Shown piece after piece: positions 12,243 through 24,613 of a stretch of 64,000 bases of DNA. This DNA comes from Trifolium pratense (Eukaryota > Streptophyta > Magnoliopsida > Fabales > Fabaceae): contig NC_060063.1 of the NCBI RefSeq assembly GCF_020283565.1, positions 43,980,856-44,044,855 of the forward strand. The letters are read 5' to 3'. Under the pieces are notes generated by a model. It was not told where the DNA came from. It saw only the letters and a program-made list of their open reading frames with translations, and did no database searches. Position 1 is the stretch's first letter; each line of letters begins with the position of its first letter. The position numbers and the translations under genes are program-made.

Positions 12243-12803
12243 TAGGGTTGGGAATAGGTCAGGCGGCCTACAGGTGTCTTCGGCCTGTGTAAGTCTGGTC
12301 TGACCTGTTTATTAAAAATGTCAGACTTAGGCTTTGAAAAAAAGTCTATTTACATAAGTAGGTTAGACTCATGCTTCTAAAAAAGTCTACAAAGTCTGAT
12401 AGGTCGGCCTGTTTATATTTAATTATTATTATTTATATAATATTATTATTTTATTTGCCAAAGAAAAAATATATTATTATTTAATCATATTTGTTATTTT
12501 ATTAACTTTTAATTATTGTGCTAATCATTTTATTAATTTTTTCTTGATGTTGAAAAAATTATAAAAATTTAAATGTGAAATAGGTTTTTAAGGCATGTTT
12601 AGCCTATTTAAAAAAACTATATAGAAACATTTATGTAACACGAGCTTTTAAATAGGCTACAAGGCCAGACCAGCTTTAAAAAGGCTCAGGCCAGACCAAA
12701 ATAAATAACATTTGATAAGCCGTAGGCCAGGCTCAGGCCTGAAGAAAAATCGTAGGCCAGACTCAAGCCTATCAAGGCCTGGCCTGGCCTGGTCCCAACC
12801 CTA
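12243..12803. mobile_element. Non-autonomous hAT-like element with perfect 8-bp TSD
   Basis: Terminal inverted repeats TAGGGTTGGGA at 12243 and TCCCAACCCTA at 12803 delimit 561 bp. The direct repeat GTTATCTC flanks both sides (12235-12242 and 12804-12811). The 8-bp duplication and TAGGG-type ends fit the hAT superfamily. The subterminal parts carry repeated 'ggcct'/'caggcc' motifs in inverted orientation. There is no transposase frame, so it depends on an element elsewhere. Confidence 0.9.
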
Positions 12804-13156
12804 GTTATCTCAGATGAATTATGAAGTTTGTTTGATTCGCTTGGAGGGAGTATGTTTTGAAAATCGAATTGAATTGGTTGGTTCGATGAGTTTAGCTGAT
12901 AACTGATCAGTTCATTGTTTGATTGTATCACATATGTTTGAATCAGATTGAATCAAGGTTAAATCGAGTTGAATTTATTTTTGAAACGGCGAATAAAATT
13001 ACACTTGGTTTGCCTTTTATTTTACTTAATCATATGATTGATGAACTTTAAATAAAAGGCAAATTATTTGAAAAATTTGAATTCAAGTCTAAGCTAGAAC
13101 AATTCTTAACTAAAATTTATTATATTTTTTTTTTTACTTTAATTTTACCATCCATT

Positions 13157-13281
13157 TAATTTAGTTCGAAGTCAGTTCTGTCATCAAGAGATTCTAGACT
13201 TTCAATCTCCTTCCAATCGTAGTTGCGAGAATCAAACTGTAATCATCCTTATCAAGTTCAGCACATGAACCAACTAACGAT
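13157..13281 (-). mobile_element. tRNA-derived SINE-like repeat, copy 1
   Basis: Member of a family found four times here (13157, 15371, 21405, 51831). Shared phrases, read on plus, are 'ttcg.agtcagttct', 'aatcgtagttgcgaga', 'aagttcagca' and 'gaaccaactaacga'. On the minus strand there is a box B-like GGTTCGATCC-type motif after a box A-like region. This copy is degenerate. Confidence 0.55.
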
Positions 13282-13377
13282 GTTAAAATTTACTTAATTT
13301 TAGATGGTGGCTAAATTTTAAATTAGCATATCTCTTTAGGTGAAAGAAGTCATTTTTATTTTCTAATTTTTTTTAAA

Positions 13378-13556
13378 CCAAAGGTATCCTCTGCGTACAA
13401 CTGCAGAGTCTAATACCCTCAAGGTAACTGAGATACATTTAAGTTGTTGACCTCTCCCAACAAATGTTTCTTCATACGCATCGGTCGGGGATCGAACTCA
13501 GGACCAAATGGTTAAGGGTCCCAAGTATCTACCACTTGTTTCACACTATATTGGTT
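13378..13556 (-). repeat. Dispersed repeat with box B-like motif
   Basis: Contains 'ctgcgtacaactgcagagtc', 'taccctcaaggtaact' and 'cggggatcgaactcagga'. The last resembles a reverse Pol III box B. It looks like a SINE or retroelement fragment with no coding capacity. Confidence 0.35.
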
Positions 13557-13880
13557 TTATTTTCTAATTTTAATGATCCATTATGTTGGCTTAAATAATG
13601 AATGCAGAAATTGTACGTACAGTATGGTTTTTAAGATTTGAGAATCTCAAATTATCTTCTCTTTAGTGATTTTCTTTTAAACCAGATTATTTGTTTCCTT
13701 TCTTTGACAGCCGCGTTATTTCTTTTCTTAAAACTCTTGATATATTTGAATTTTGTGACAGATACTGATTTAATTAGAGTGGGGTGCATGACTTAAAAAG
13801 GATAGGTAGGTTGCATTACTTAAAAGATAGGTAGGTTTCAACAAAGTATGGTGGACAATTTTTTTACATGCATTTACTTA

Positions 13881-14335
13881 GACACTGTTTGGTAAGTCCA
13901 ATAAGCTAGCTTATAGCTTATTGAACTAGCTTATAAGCTTGTTTGAAAAAAATGTGAAGTGTTTGGTAACGAGTTTCTCTAACTAGCTTATAGCGTTTTC
14001 TGATATGCTATTTCAAGTAGCGTATCAGCTTATAGCTTATAGCTTTTTCATTATATTCCATATTTACCCTCCTTAATTTTATTTATTTATTTTTTAAAAA
14101 TTATAATAACTACCCACTAACACTTACAAAAAAAAAAAACTACCGACTAACCATGTATTTTTATGTCATTTTGTACTTACAACAGCTAAATTTGCCAAAC
14201 ACTTTAATTTCATTCTACTAGTTTTTCAGCTATAAGCTACCAGCCATCAGCTATCAGCTATAAGCTAGCTTTTCAGCTATAAGCTAGCTTATCAGCTATC
14301 AGCTAGCTTATAGCTTATTTTTACCAAACAGAGCC
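13881..14335. mobile_element. PIF/Harbinger-like MITE (Tourist type), TTA target site
   Basis: 455 bp with ends GACACTGTTTGGTAA and TTACCAAACAGAGCC, flanked by TTA (13878-13880 and 14336-14338), the hallmark of PIF/Harbinger insertion. Both subterminal regions are runs of 'agctagcttatagctta' in opposite orientation, so the element can fold back. It is the same family as 29464-29864. Confidence 0.85.
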
Positions 14336-15251
14336 TTACTTTGCGGATGAATTTTAAACTACTAGGATTTTCTTCCCTATGAACCAAAGAGTTAAAAGCC
14401 GGATAACAAAAATAAAACGGTAAAGTTGTTTTGTGGGTATAGTTTAATTGGTGAAGATTGATATCGCATTTATATGGAGGGTTAAGATCGAATTTGAGAT
14501 CTCCCAAATTTACAGTCATTAGGAATAATTGACCTCCCATTTTAAAAACACTCATAGTTTTATTTGGTTTGGAGACGAAATTACAATAATCATTAGACTA
14601 ACACACACACAAGTAAATATTAAAGAGTCACACACATAATTAGAGGAGTCAAGATTTGAACCATAATCACGATATCCAACCTAGTAATTTTGGTAATTTT
14701 GTCAATTAACGTATGATTTATGGATAGATACTCTAGTTTCTAGTTGTTTACATAAAATAATTTTGACGGAGAGAAATGTAAATCTATATAAATTCTGTGA
14801 ATTTTAAGGTTTAGTCTTTTTTTTTATTTTATTTTGGACTGGGGTGTCTTTCACATACGCTAAAATAAAATTATGATAGTTCCGTTTTTCTAGAAAATGA
14901 ATTTGGGACAAAATTTATGTCCTTATTTTTTTTCTTAGCTACAACTGAACAAAAAAAGAACAGAAAATGCTTATAAACAGGGAGAAGGAGGCAACGATGG
15001 TTTTTCTAATAAGAGGCTGGTGGTTGAAACTTGAACCGATTTTCCCTGCAACTTCTGATTCTTAGACAAATAGGTGAGACTGATTAGTTGTTTGTGAGAA
15101 AATTAAGGAAAAAGAAATAAACTAAATTACTCTATTACCCATTCAATTAAGTAACTTTTAAAAAACATTTGGGTTTTTTTTTATAAATAAAACATTTGGG
15201 TTTGTCCAAACATAAAAGGGGCAAATTGCTAATATAGACCTTCTAAATTTT

Positions 15252-15254
<3 letters not shown>

Positions 15255-15344
<90 letters not shown>
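15255..15344. repeat. (AT)n microsatellite
   Basis: About 45 uninterrupted AT units. Confidence 0.98.
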
Positions 15345-15348
<4 letters not shown>

Positions 15349-15370
15349 AGTAGAAATATTTTTTTATTTA

Positions 15371-15496
15371 CCAGCGGTGATTGACCCTGAACTTGGTAGG
15401 GATGACCACAGTTTGATTCCCTGCAACTGCGATCGGGAGAAGGCTGAAACCACTTGATGTCAGAACTGACCCTCGAAACAAATTCAACTAGCGGTG
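15371..15496 (+). mobile_element. tRNA-derived SINE-like repeat, copy 2
   Basis: Forward copy of the family. It begins 'accagcggtgattgaccctg', then 'aacttggtagggatgacc', a box B-like 'agtttgattccctgc', 'aactgcgatcgggagaaggc' and 'agaactgaccctcgaa'. The order of box A-like and box B-like parts followed by an unrelated body fits a tRNA-derived SINE. It lies next to the (AT)n tract. Confidence 0.6.
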
Positions 15497-15610
15497 AAAG
15501 CTAAAAAAAAAATATTTTTTTATTTTGATAAAATGAGTAGAAATACTTAAAAATGACAAATCTTATCTACATGCTATGCTAGTACGATAAAATATGACAC
15601 AATAGTCATA

Positions 15611-15915
15611 GTATGCGTTTGGTTTTGCGGTGTACAGAATTGATTTTGACAGAATTGAGTTTGACATAATTGATTTTAATAGAATTGAGTTTGATAGAAT
15701 TGATTTATGTTTGGATATATTCATACAAAAGTGAGTTGAACAAAGAATTTGAGTGTAAAAATCAATTCTAGAATGAGAAGCTACAATTTCTAGCTTCAAG
15801 TAGAATCCATTCTGGAGGCAGAATCAATTCTACTTTTGAGGAACCAAACAAGTCAGAATCCATTCTACATGTCCAGAATCAATTCTGGCTACTCCAGAAT
15901 TGAAACCAAACATAC
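15611..15915. mobile_element. MITE-like element with degenerate terminal inverted repeats
   Basis: Starts GTATGCGTTTGGTTTTG and ends CAATTC-rich sequence then AAACCAAACATAC, giving an inverted pair of about 13-15 bp. The interior is a series of 'agaattgattttgac' and 'agaatcaattct' motifs in opposite orientations. No clear target duplication. Confidence 0.55.
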
Positions 15916-16111
15916 ACATAAATGATGTAAAATTAGTAAGTTTTCAAAAGTTCCTTAAACTTGAGATTACTTTGACAGCACCTAGTTGACCTGACAGAGA
16001 GACAGTTTATTAGCAAAGGCATAACAACTCAACTCAGTGCATCATTTGCGTAAGCTGACTGAGCTTAGGCAGCAAAACCAAGTAACTTGTGCAAAAGATG
16101 TATGATATTTT

Positions 16112-16201
16112 ATATGAGAATGTTAACTTGTGCCTTTAAGGCACATGTTAACATTCTCATATAAGGGTCTTGTTAACATGTGCCCTTAGGGCACATGTTA
16201 A
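16112..16201. mobile_element. Snap-back copy of the GTTAACATGTGC repeat family
   Basis: Positions 16112-16161 form a near-perfect palindrome centred on 'gcctttaaggc' with arms 'gagaatgttaac'. It is followed at once by a second palindromic end (16163-16201, 'tgttaacatgtgccc' with its inverse). Related copies are at 29963-30119 and 62744-62919. Confidence 0.65.
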
Positions 16202-16499
16202 GATATATAAAAATAGAAATTTAACATTTAATGATACAAGAAATTTATCTTAATTTATTTTAAAGTTATAGTCAAAAACAAAATGTTAATTTATATATAT
16301 TTATTATTAATCAAAAAAATACTTGATACACGTTACTTATTTTATTCATGGTCAATATAGCCTATTTACTTTTGAATAGCACGGTTACAACTCTAATTAG
16401 TTTGGATTTTTCGGTTATGCTCTTTATTCCTGGTTAATAGCTTTAAAACATTTTAATTGGAAAGAGATGAAAGGATATGACAATGTAGATATACATATT

Positions 16500-17450
16500 C
16501 TTATATATATATGTGGGTGAGTAGAAACAAGAAGGAAGAAAGAAATGAGTGAATTATAGTATAAACTAAGTTTCTATGAGCATTCAAAAGTAGTTGTATG
16601 AGATCTTGTTAATTCACGTGCAGTGCTAGCAAGAAGTGACTATTGTATCCTGGAGGGTATTAGCTATGAGACCAACTATACCGGATAATTTACCTGTGAT
16701 GACGAAATACTCTTAAGCCTAGTGCATTTGCACGCCTCAGTCAATTCCGACAAGTTTTTCTTCTTCTTCTTCTGTATTTTATTTTATTATGTTATGAATT
16801 TTATTTTTATGATGTATCATATTTATTTATACCAATGTTTATTTGATTTATATTAATGAAATAATTCTATGTCTAATATTTTTCCAACAAAAGAAACTCC
16901 AATATTGAAGGTTAGTGTTGTCCAGAGTAGAATCAAGAATCAAGAAACTCCAATATTGTGTTGAGGAATTAACCAAAAACAAAGAACATAGAAGAATGAG
17001 AAAGGATAATGAAGAATGAATAATCTGAGAGAAAAATGACTTCTTGAAAACTAAGCAGAAAATTAAATAAATGAAAAATAAATTCTTATCGTATTGAGTT
17101 ATTCACAAATGAGAGATTACAACTGTTTATATTCATAAAAAATGTCATGTAACTGACTTACCAAACTATGCCAGCTGTAACCACTAACTAACCGCTAACT
17201 ATTAACTAACAAAACAGAAACGTGTATCAGAACCAAGAAGAAGGTTCAGAGCCTATACCGACTTCAGACTTCAGAGTCAGAACTTGTACTAGCTTTAGTT
17301 GCTTTACAGTTTCAGAGGATGAACATGTTCTGAGTTTGAATTACAAAACCAATATATTGAAGGTTTGTGTAAAAGAAACTCCAATATTAAAGGTAAGTGT
17401 AGGGAACATATATAACTTGTAGAAGAATCAAGAATCACTGTAGCAAATAG
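16500..17450. other. Probable retroelement-derived region without gene
   Basis: Between about 16560 and 16770 lies a less AT-rich stretch ending in a TTC run. After it, the phrase 'aagaaactccaatattgaag' occurs at about 16892, in short form at about 16942, and again at about 17374 ('aagaaactccaatattaaag'). Repeated ends of this kind suggest LTR retroelement debris. No reverse transcriptase or gag frame is visible. Confidence 0.3.
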
Positions 17451-17499
17451 GTCAAGTCGATCAATAGATGGTGACTATGATCTGAGACTGGATTTTGAG

Positions 17500-17752
17500 G
17501 TTATAGTTTATAAACTCATATGATTAAAAAAGCTATAAGCTACTTGAGGTTATAGTTTTGAGTTATAGTCCATAACTTGTTGTTTATTTTTCAAACGCTA
17601 TAAGCTACTTGAAATCGCGTTTGAAAAATAAGCTATAAACTAGTAAAATAAACTATAAATTCATTTTAAAAATCGTTTACCAAACATGTCTTTTTTAATC
17701 ATATAAACTTATAAGCAATAAACTCAAAATCTGATTTTTATCAAACAGAGTC
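17500..17752. mobile_element. Fold-back MITE-like sequence
   Basis: 'attttgaggttatagttta' near 17500 is mirrored by 'aactcaaaatctgattttt' near 17728. The centre contains 'tttttcaaacgctataagc' and its inverse 'gcgtttgaaaaataagc'. It ends in 'atcaaacagagtc', like the PIF-type elements here. Ends are too degenerate to fix a target site. Confidence 0.45.
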
Positions 17753-18045
17753 TATAAGTTCATCAACTATCTATTATTTTTTACCGAATTAGAGCGATAA
17801 ATATTATAGAGGTTAGAGAATTGTATCATTTCATACAAAAAACAAGACTTGTTTCGTTATATATGTATCCTCTTAGCATTGTAGCCGTTGATTATTACTA
17901 TATTTTATAATTTGAGCAAAAAGAATATCAAAACATGTAGAGTCATTTGGTACCATCTAGTCCCTTGACGTTTTTGTTCACAATGGAGCCGAGCATCAAA
18001 CCTAGAACCTCTAGCATGTTATCCAAATCCCTTATTACTAGATCC

Positions 18046-18296
18046 AACCTAGTGAATTATATAGTAACTTGACGTTGATTAAGCATCAATGCGTCAACAC
18101 CTCACTTTCGTTCATTTCTTTTATTGTCCAAACATCTTATAACCTTCTTTGCTGCCAAAAACTTTCTTTTTATCACACCAAACCTAGTGAGTTATCTAGT
18201 AACTTGACGTTGATCAAGCATCAACGCGTCAACGCCTCACTTTCGTTCATTTCTTTCATTGTCCAAACATCTTATAACCTTATTCCAAAAACTTCC
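18046..18296. repeat. Tandem duplication, two copies of about 130 bp
   Basis: 'aacctagtgaattatatagt' begins copy 1 at about 18047 and 'aacctagtgagttatctagt' begins copy 2 at about 18181. Both continue through 'aacttgacgttgat.aagca', 'cctcactttcgttcatttct' and 'ccaaacatcttataacctt'. The copies differ by few bases. An open frame spanning both is not supported as a gene. Confidence 0.8.
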
Positions 18297-18399
18297 TTAT
18301 CTAGGTTTCTTCTTCTATTTCGTTTCATGCACAATTTTTAGTCAATTCTAACCGTTGCCACAAATTACTTAGTTACTTTATCACTTATCATTAACCCTT

Positions 18400-20170
18400 T
18401 AATAGGATCACATTAGTGTAATATTTGAATATACTACTCTATATCATTTAATAATATTAGTCCTTGTGAGCAGTGCTGGAGGCAGAAAAATTATAGTGCT
18501 GAGCTTGGACAAAAATATTCGGTTATGGCTTAAATTCACCCCTAAAAACTAAGTTTTAAACAAAACATCACAGTTTTGTTTTAAACTAACCACTAAAAAT
18601 CTCATTTTTACTCGAAACTAATCCTAAAAATACTACAACTTTTGGCCAGAGCCCGTGCAATTGCTCAGGCTTACTGAGTCTTGGCTCCACCCATGCCGTG
18701 AGCAATGAGCATAACTCTATTGATAAGGACATCACATTTTAATTATATGCACAAATCGGAGTTCGGACTTCAAACACTTCCCTTATTCCTTTGTATGGAG
18801 AGGAGATCGGATACTTTTGGCTATAGTTTATCTTTGTTTTGTGGGTGTAGCACTATTTTTTGTTTTAATCCATTAATCAATATAAAATTGCCACTCAAAA
18901 TAAAAAATATAATATATAGTTTATATTAAACGATTTATTTTTTATTGACAAAATATATTAATAAAATGAAGGTAACAAGAGAATACATTACAAAAAGTAC
19001 TCAAAAAGCCAAAGCTAAAACTATTATTACCTAAATTTAAGAAATTATATTTGTCAAGAATAAAAATTAATTTTGCAAAAACAAAATCATTTTTTTTATA
19101 AGGTCAAAAACAAAATCCTTAATAGAGGAACTCATCAGTCACTTAAAAAATCACAGTTTTGTCTTAAACTAACCACTAAAAATCTCATTTTTACTCTAAA
19201 CGAAATCCTTAATAGGGGAACTCATTAGTCGCTTAAAATATACGAGGAGTACTATAATATTGAATACTTTAATATTATTTGGAGATATAATCATATCATA
19301 TGTACCCTTTTTGCCAAAAAGACACTGATGATGGGGTTACTTGGTATATATATACAGCTAAATCTTCATTAACTTTTTCTTGCTTATTTTCTTCATTAAC
19401 CTTTATCATCTCATCAATAACAAAAGTGATAAAGTCATGTATATGAAAAGTTTTGTTATTACACGCTTGAATTTTGGCAATGATGATGAGAAAAAGAAAA
19501 AACCAAACCCTTTAACTGCTTATTAAAGAGCTGAATGAAAAGAACCATAAACAATGTAATTAATTACCAAAAATCTTTGTTAGGGCAAACTTGGCTTTGT
19601 CTCAATCAACACTAGAAAATTCTAAGGATGACTTAACAATTGAGGTGGATGAGATAGAGAATAAAAAGGGATAAGGAGATTAGATAGTAAATAAAAAGTT
19701 TTGTTATTATACACACGCTTGAATTTTGGCGATTGCTACTTAGAAATGTGATGAGAAAAAACTTCGTAATTTCCAAAAATCTTTCGTTATGGCAAACTTT
19801 GGCTTTGCCTCAATCAAAACTAGAGAATTGCCGTTCCTTTAACGTAAAAATTCCAATTCAATATTATTAAAAAACGCATGCTTGATTAAAAAAAAATTAT
19901 ACTTCCGGACATAATATATGCAACCTAAGAGTGATGCGACCTAATTAAGAGTGATGGAGAGTTGAAGACGGAGTCTCAGAGACATTGATTAATAGCTCTA
20001 AAGAGGGTAATAGTTGTTCAAGGTTTTAGGGTCAGAAAATTGTGTACCTAAACCTAAACGATAGTAATTTAAGCTTTATAGTAAGATGAGTATGATTTTA
20101 TTAGGATCCAAAATTCTAGCTTGGACAACTATTTAGTATTTAGGTAGACAAACTGTGATGAGATTCGAAT
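18400..20170. other. AT-rich intergenic region, no gene
   Basis: A phrase 'cacagttttgt.ttaaacta' followed by 'accactaaaaatctcatttt' occurs at about 18570 and again at about 19152. A second near-repeat ('gggcaaacttggctttg', 'ggcaaactttggctttgcc') links about 19583 and 19790. These point to decayed repeats. Confidence 0.45.
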
Positions 20171-20182
20171 CTACATCCCTTA

Positions 20183-20739
20183 GAGCACCATTATCGGTGC
20201 TTTTTGAATGAAAAGGAACAACTTTTGTCAGGAGCGTATGGATAATCCAAATAAATCCAACGTTGCTACAGTGCGCTTCATTGTTTTGTTTGCCAACGGT
20301 CTTAATCTGACACATGGTATATGCAACGGCTATATTCCATATATTTTAAAAAATTTGAATCATTTTTGGTATAAATAGATATCTCACTTCATTATTTTTT
20401 TTCATTCACATCTAGTCTTAACTATTTATTCTATCTCTTTTAAATTATTTGTATCATGTATTGTGTTATTTAATATATTTTTATATGTTTTTAATTTTAC
20501 TTTGTTTCAAATTCATCAAAGAATTTTAATTCAAATACATTTTTATATATTATTGTAAAATATAAATGAGTAAAACATGTGGGACCCAATGGGACCCATT
20601 TAAGAGTTTTTGATGAGTTGTATGAATATTTGAGAAATGTGATTGAGTTGCTTAAATAATTGAAAAGTGTAAAATAATATAAAGAATGAAATATGACCCA
20701 CTTAAAGAACTCATATTGAGTTTTGGGATAATGGTGCTC
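20183..20739. mobile_element. PIF/Harbinger-like element flanked by TTA
   Basis: Perfect 13-bp terminal inverted repeats GAGCACCATTATC and GATAATGGTGCTC bound 557 bp. TTA flanks each end (20180-20182 and 20740-20742). The TTA target fits PIF/Harbinger. The interior is AT-rich and non-coding, apart from a 60-codon frame on minus that I do not support. Confidence 0.78.
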
Positions 20740-21002
20740 TTATAGGATTGGCTTGTTTCAATGTGTCTTTAAGGCGTATTTATATTATGGTCTATTTAGA
20801 AGCTAGTGACTTGAGATGATCTGATTCGTTGATGGATTGAAAATTATTCCATCTAGAACAATGATATATGTGCTTCAAATTGGAGCAAAAAATTATTGGA
20901 ATTATAATTAGTTTCTTTTCAATAATTTTGCCCAGTTAAGAGACGAATAAAGTGAAATACACCGTTTCTTTTATAGTAGAATACTCCTTTTGTTGTTTCT
21001 TA

Positions 21003-21304
21003 GGCTATGTTTGGATTGATGGTACATAACGGAATGGAGCGGAATGGAATAAGATAGAATGGAGCGGAACGGGATGGAATGGAGCATAAAATGTATTCCA
21101 TTGTTTGGACATTTTGTATTCCATCCCATACACCCCAAATTGGAGGGGAAGAAAAATAAGAGAAAATGATGGAATGGGATGGAATCCATACCATCACATA
21201 CCACTCCATTCCATTCATTTTTAAAGAATCCAAACAATGGAACTTCACTTCATACCACCACATACCACTCCATTCCATCTCATACCACCAATCCAAACAA
21301 AGCC
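21003..21304. mobile_element. PIF/Harbinger-like MITE rich in ggaatgg motifs
   Basis: 302 bp with ends GGCTATGTTTGGATTG and CAATCCAAACAAAGCC (one mismatch), flanked by TTA (21000-21002 and 21305-21307). Both halves are runs of 'ggaatggagcggaa' or its inverse 'cattccat', so it folds into a long hairpin. Open frames on both strands here are products of this simple repetition. Confidence 0.85.
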
Positions 21305-21404
21305 TTAAAGAAGCAAAAGAATGCTCTTTTTGTTAAGACCAAAAAAAGAAGAAAAACAAAATAACACTCTTTTTGTTTCTTTTGTTTTTTTTTTATTTCA
21401 CCAC

Positions 21405-21530
21405 CAGTTTAATCTGGTTCGGACGTCAGTTCTAGCAGCAAGTAGTTTCAGCCTCCTCCCAATCGCAGTTGCGGGGGATCGAATCACCCTACAAAGTTCA
21501 ACGTCAATCACCACTGAACGAACTAACGAT
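21405..21530 (-). mobile_element. tRNA-derived SINE-like repeat, copy 3
   Basis: Reverse copy of the family at 15371: 'ttcggacgtcagttctagca', 'ccaatcgcagttgcggggga', 'tcgaatcaccctacaaagtt' and 'atcaccactgaacgaactaa'. Confidence 0.6.
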
Positions 21531-21829
21531 TTGTTGTTTCTTTCCATATACAAATGTTAACACCTTACACGAGTAGAGATCGGCAACCGCAAGATTCTAC
21601 ATTTCAAAACTTAAAGGGAGAATTTCTTACTTCTTAAGGAATTGATATACGAAATTTTGGTTTTCTTTTCAAAATATATAGTTGGTTAGCGATTCTTATA
21701 TCTAAAGAAAAAGTTTGGTTCATGATTATGGAATTTCAAACACTTTTTTTTAGAAAAGATAAAGTAATACATATCATTTTAACAATTAAAATGCTCACCT
21801 AAATGGTAATATGATGCTAACTTTCAAAT

Positions 21830-22760
21830 GTGAGTAGTTAAATCTCACGTAAATTATGAATTGGCAAAATATTAGATATATAAGAGATAAATGTCTTATA
21901 TATCTAATCACTTAAAATTTTAAGTGGAGATGTGACGTCACACACACTCCTCCGAATTCCCAACATCCGATGATAAAATAGTTAGAGACAGATATATAGA
22001 ACGATTAAACTATTTAACAAAGACTAAAAATGATCATAAATTAGTACTCACTATGTCTTACAAATATATAGAGAGAAAAATAGAATTTAGAAATGCAAGA
22101 GCTATTTTAAATATATTAGAGAGAATAAATGAAAGAGATAGTAGAAAATAATTAGATAGTTTGTACTTGAGATAATATGGTTGCATATTGTTGAATATAC
22201 AAGAGAGGTGATTCATGAAATAATTTACTAAAGTTTTTTGTGGAGATGTGACGTCTTCTCTTGTGGTCTTGAAGCATTTGACTCGTTGATTCTTCCAAGC
22301 TCTTCCAGACTCGTTTGATTTCAAGTATAAGTCGTTAAGTCTCACATGATTATGAATGGCTAAAATGTTTCAGTACCACAAGAGAGGGAGATCGACACCA
22401 CATCTCCACCTAAAATCTTAAGGCATTATGTATATGAGTTGCCTTATATATATTCAAAATTATTCTCATTCATAGTCAATGTAAGACTTAACCACACTCA
22501 CACTTGAAACCCAACAATCTCCCTTTGAGTGTGAGTTATAGTTGATCCAATACTAGCATCATTTCTGCTCCCCCGAACACCAAGCCGAACCACAAACTCT
22601 GATATCACTTATTGGAGAGTTCGAGGAAATGCTGGGAGAAATAATAGATCAAATTCTTAATTAAGGCATTAGTTTACGTGAATCACGTATCTTATATATT
22701 TAATATTAATTTTACTTATTCATAATTAATGTGAGACTTTAACACTCAAGCTTGAAATCC
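21830..22760 (-). mobile_element. LTR retroelement or TRIM relic
   Basis: On the minus strand, near 22610-22593, 'gtgatatcagagtttg' resembles the plant initiator-tRNA primer binding site (TGGTATCAGAGC). Around it lie 'gtgggactta'-like phrases found in legume LTRs and a repeated 'ggagatgtgacgtc' motif (about 21925 and 22242). Related 'attcatagtcaatg'/'attcataattaatg' phrases recur at about 22470 and 22720, as expected of two LTR remnants. There is no coding region. Confidence 0.45.
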
Positions 22761-24289
22761 AATTTAGCTCGGGTGGCTATAATATGACTAGTGTTTAGCA
22801 ATATAGAGCTTCAATAGAATAACATAAAATTCTATAAAAAATAAAAATGAAAGTTACATAAAATATATATAACAATCTTAAAATGAAAAAATAATCCTAA
22901 TATCTTAAGTCATCTGGTACTCTCACATATTTAAGTGATATGGCTTAATGCTCTACTCCTTTTTAAAGAAACAAACAAATTGTTGTATAATATGTAAAAA
23001 ATTAGGGTGCTTCTATGGTGAGGTCACAAAATTGGCCTTTTTGATGAGGTCAATTGAATTGCCCAATAGAATTTTAAGTGATGCCACATCAGCTCTACAT
23101 TGTAATGAAGGTACATGATAAGACTTTTTAATGAAAGTTTTACTTATTGCACATCACCCCTTCTTTTAGTTAAAATTATTTTAATAATTAAAACTTATTT
23201 TATTTAGATTTAAATCATATAACTAATATCCAACTTTTAATTTGTCTTTTTAAAGTACAAATTTTCTCATTATTTGTGTTCTTCATTCTTCATGTATTCA
23301 TCATTCACCATCCAGATCCTCCATTTTCATTGAACAACAACAACCTTAACATTAAATTTTCTGAAATTACTACCACTATTCTAGATCTGAGATTTTTCTC
23401 CAAACGCGAGTTTGATGCTCAAACGCGATTTAAACTCATTCCTTTGATGTGTGGATAATTGCAAAAGCAAATCTCAGATCTGTAGCCCCAAACGCGAGTG
23501 AACTCAAAACTATTTGGTTTCAAGTTTGACAATCCCATAGAAGTTTTTCTTATCCAGTTGTGAAAAGTAAAAAATATCTATGTTTAAATTTGTCATATAA
23601 GTGTAACCAAAAAAAGATTTGTCATACAAAATCGATTCTAGATTCAAAATCTAATTGAAGTTTTAATTTGGAGGTTCTGTGTTTACTGGAATCGAGACTG
23701 GTACCGCGGGTCTGAAACCGGGTCGGAGTGACCCGGCTGAAGGTTGAAGACGATGCTTTATTTAATATATGAACGCTATCCTTATAAATATTACCTGATG
23801 CGAAGATAATAACAACAAGTTCTGTTGCCGTAGTGGTTGGTGCGTGTTACCCTTGGAAAGCAGTCATGGGTTCGATTCATATTGGAACCATTTTGTGAAT
23901 TATAATTTTTTTAAAAACGTTGATAAGAGTACAGCGAAAAATAAAAATGTAAACTATGGAACAAGCATGATTCGAACTGAGAACCTATTATTATCAATCA
24001 CCAAAACTCACCAACTTGGCTGTAAACATTTCTTGTTAAGTTAAGCACTCGACACATACATATTATGTTTAATTGTAATTGAATATATTATTAGAGTTTT
24101 TATTAAATATTATAGAAAAAATATGCACTATAATTAGGGTTTTGTTTGAGAAAGTAAATAAATAATGCTCTTAGAAATTTAAAAAATGTCTTATAAAAAA
24201 GACAAAGAAATATCTTAAGAAGGTTATATATTTAGGGACATATGTAGTATGTTAAAATTTTAAAATCATGTTTGTGACATTAATAATTT

Positions 24290-24553
24290 TTTCTGAGGGT
24301 TATATTCTAATTCAACTGAAGCATCGTTAACCTTAGTCTTAGACTGAGGGTTATAATCTGATTAAAGTTAATGAATTAAAAATCATATAAGGAGAGTAAA
24401 GTCTAGAAATAAAGTAAGATTATATTCTGATTCAACTGAAACATTAAGTATTAACCATGGACTTCGACGGGATATTATATTCTGGTTCAAATTGAAGCAC
24501 TATTAACCCTAGTCTTTGACTGAGGGTTAAACTTCGACTGAAGTTAATGAATT

Positions 24554-24613
<60 letters not shown>

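Noticed and set aside
20971..21364. Four overlapping frames rich in M, G, W or H, P, S
   Set aside because: They are translations of the ggaatgg-type MITE at 21003-21304.
23825..23880. Possible tRNA gene
   Set aside because: Boxes A and B are suggestive, but no acceptor stem or anticodon arm pairs correctly. A SINE-like or transposon-borne promoter fits better.
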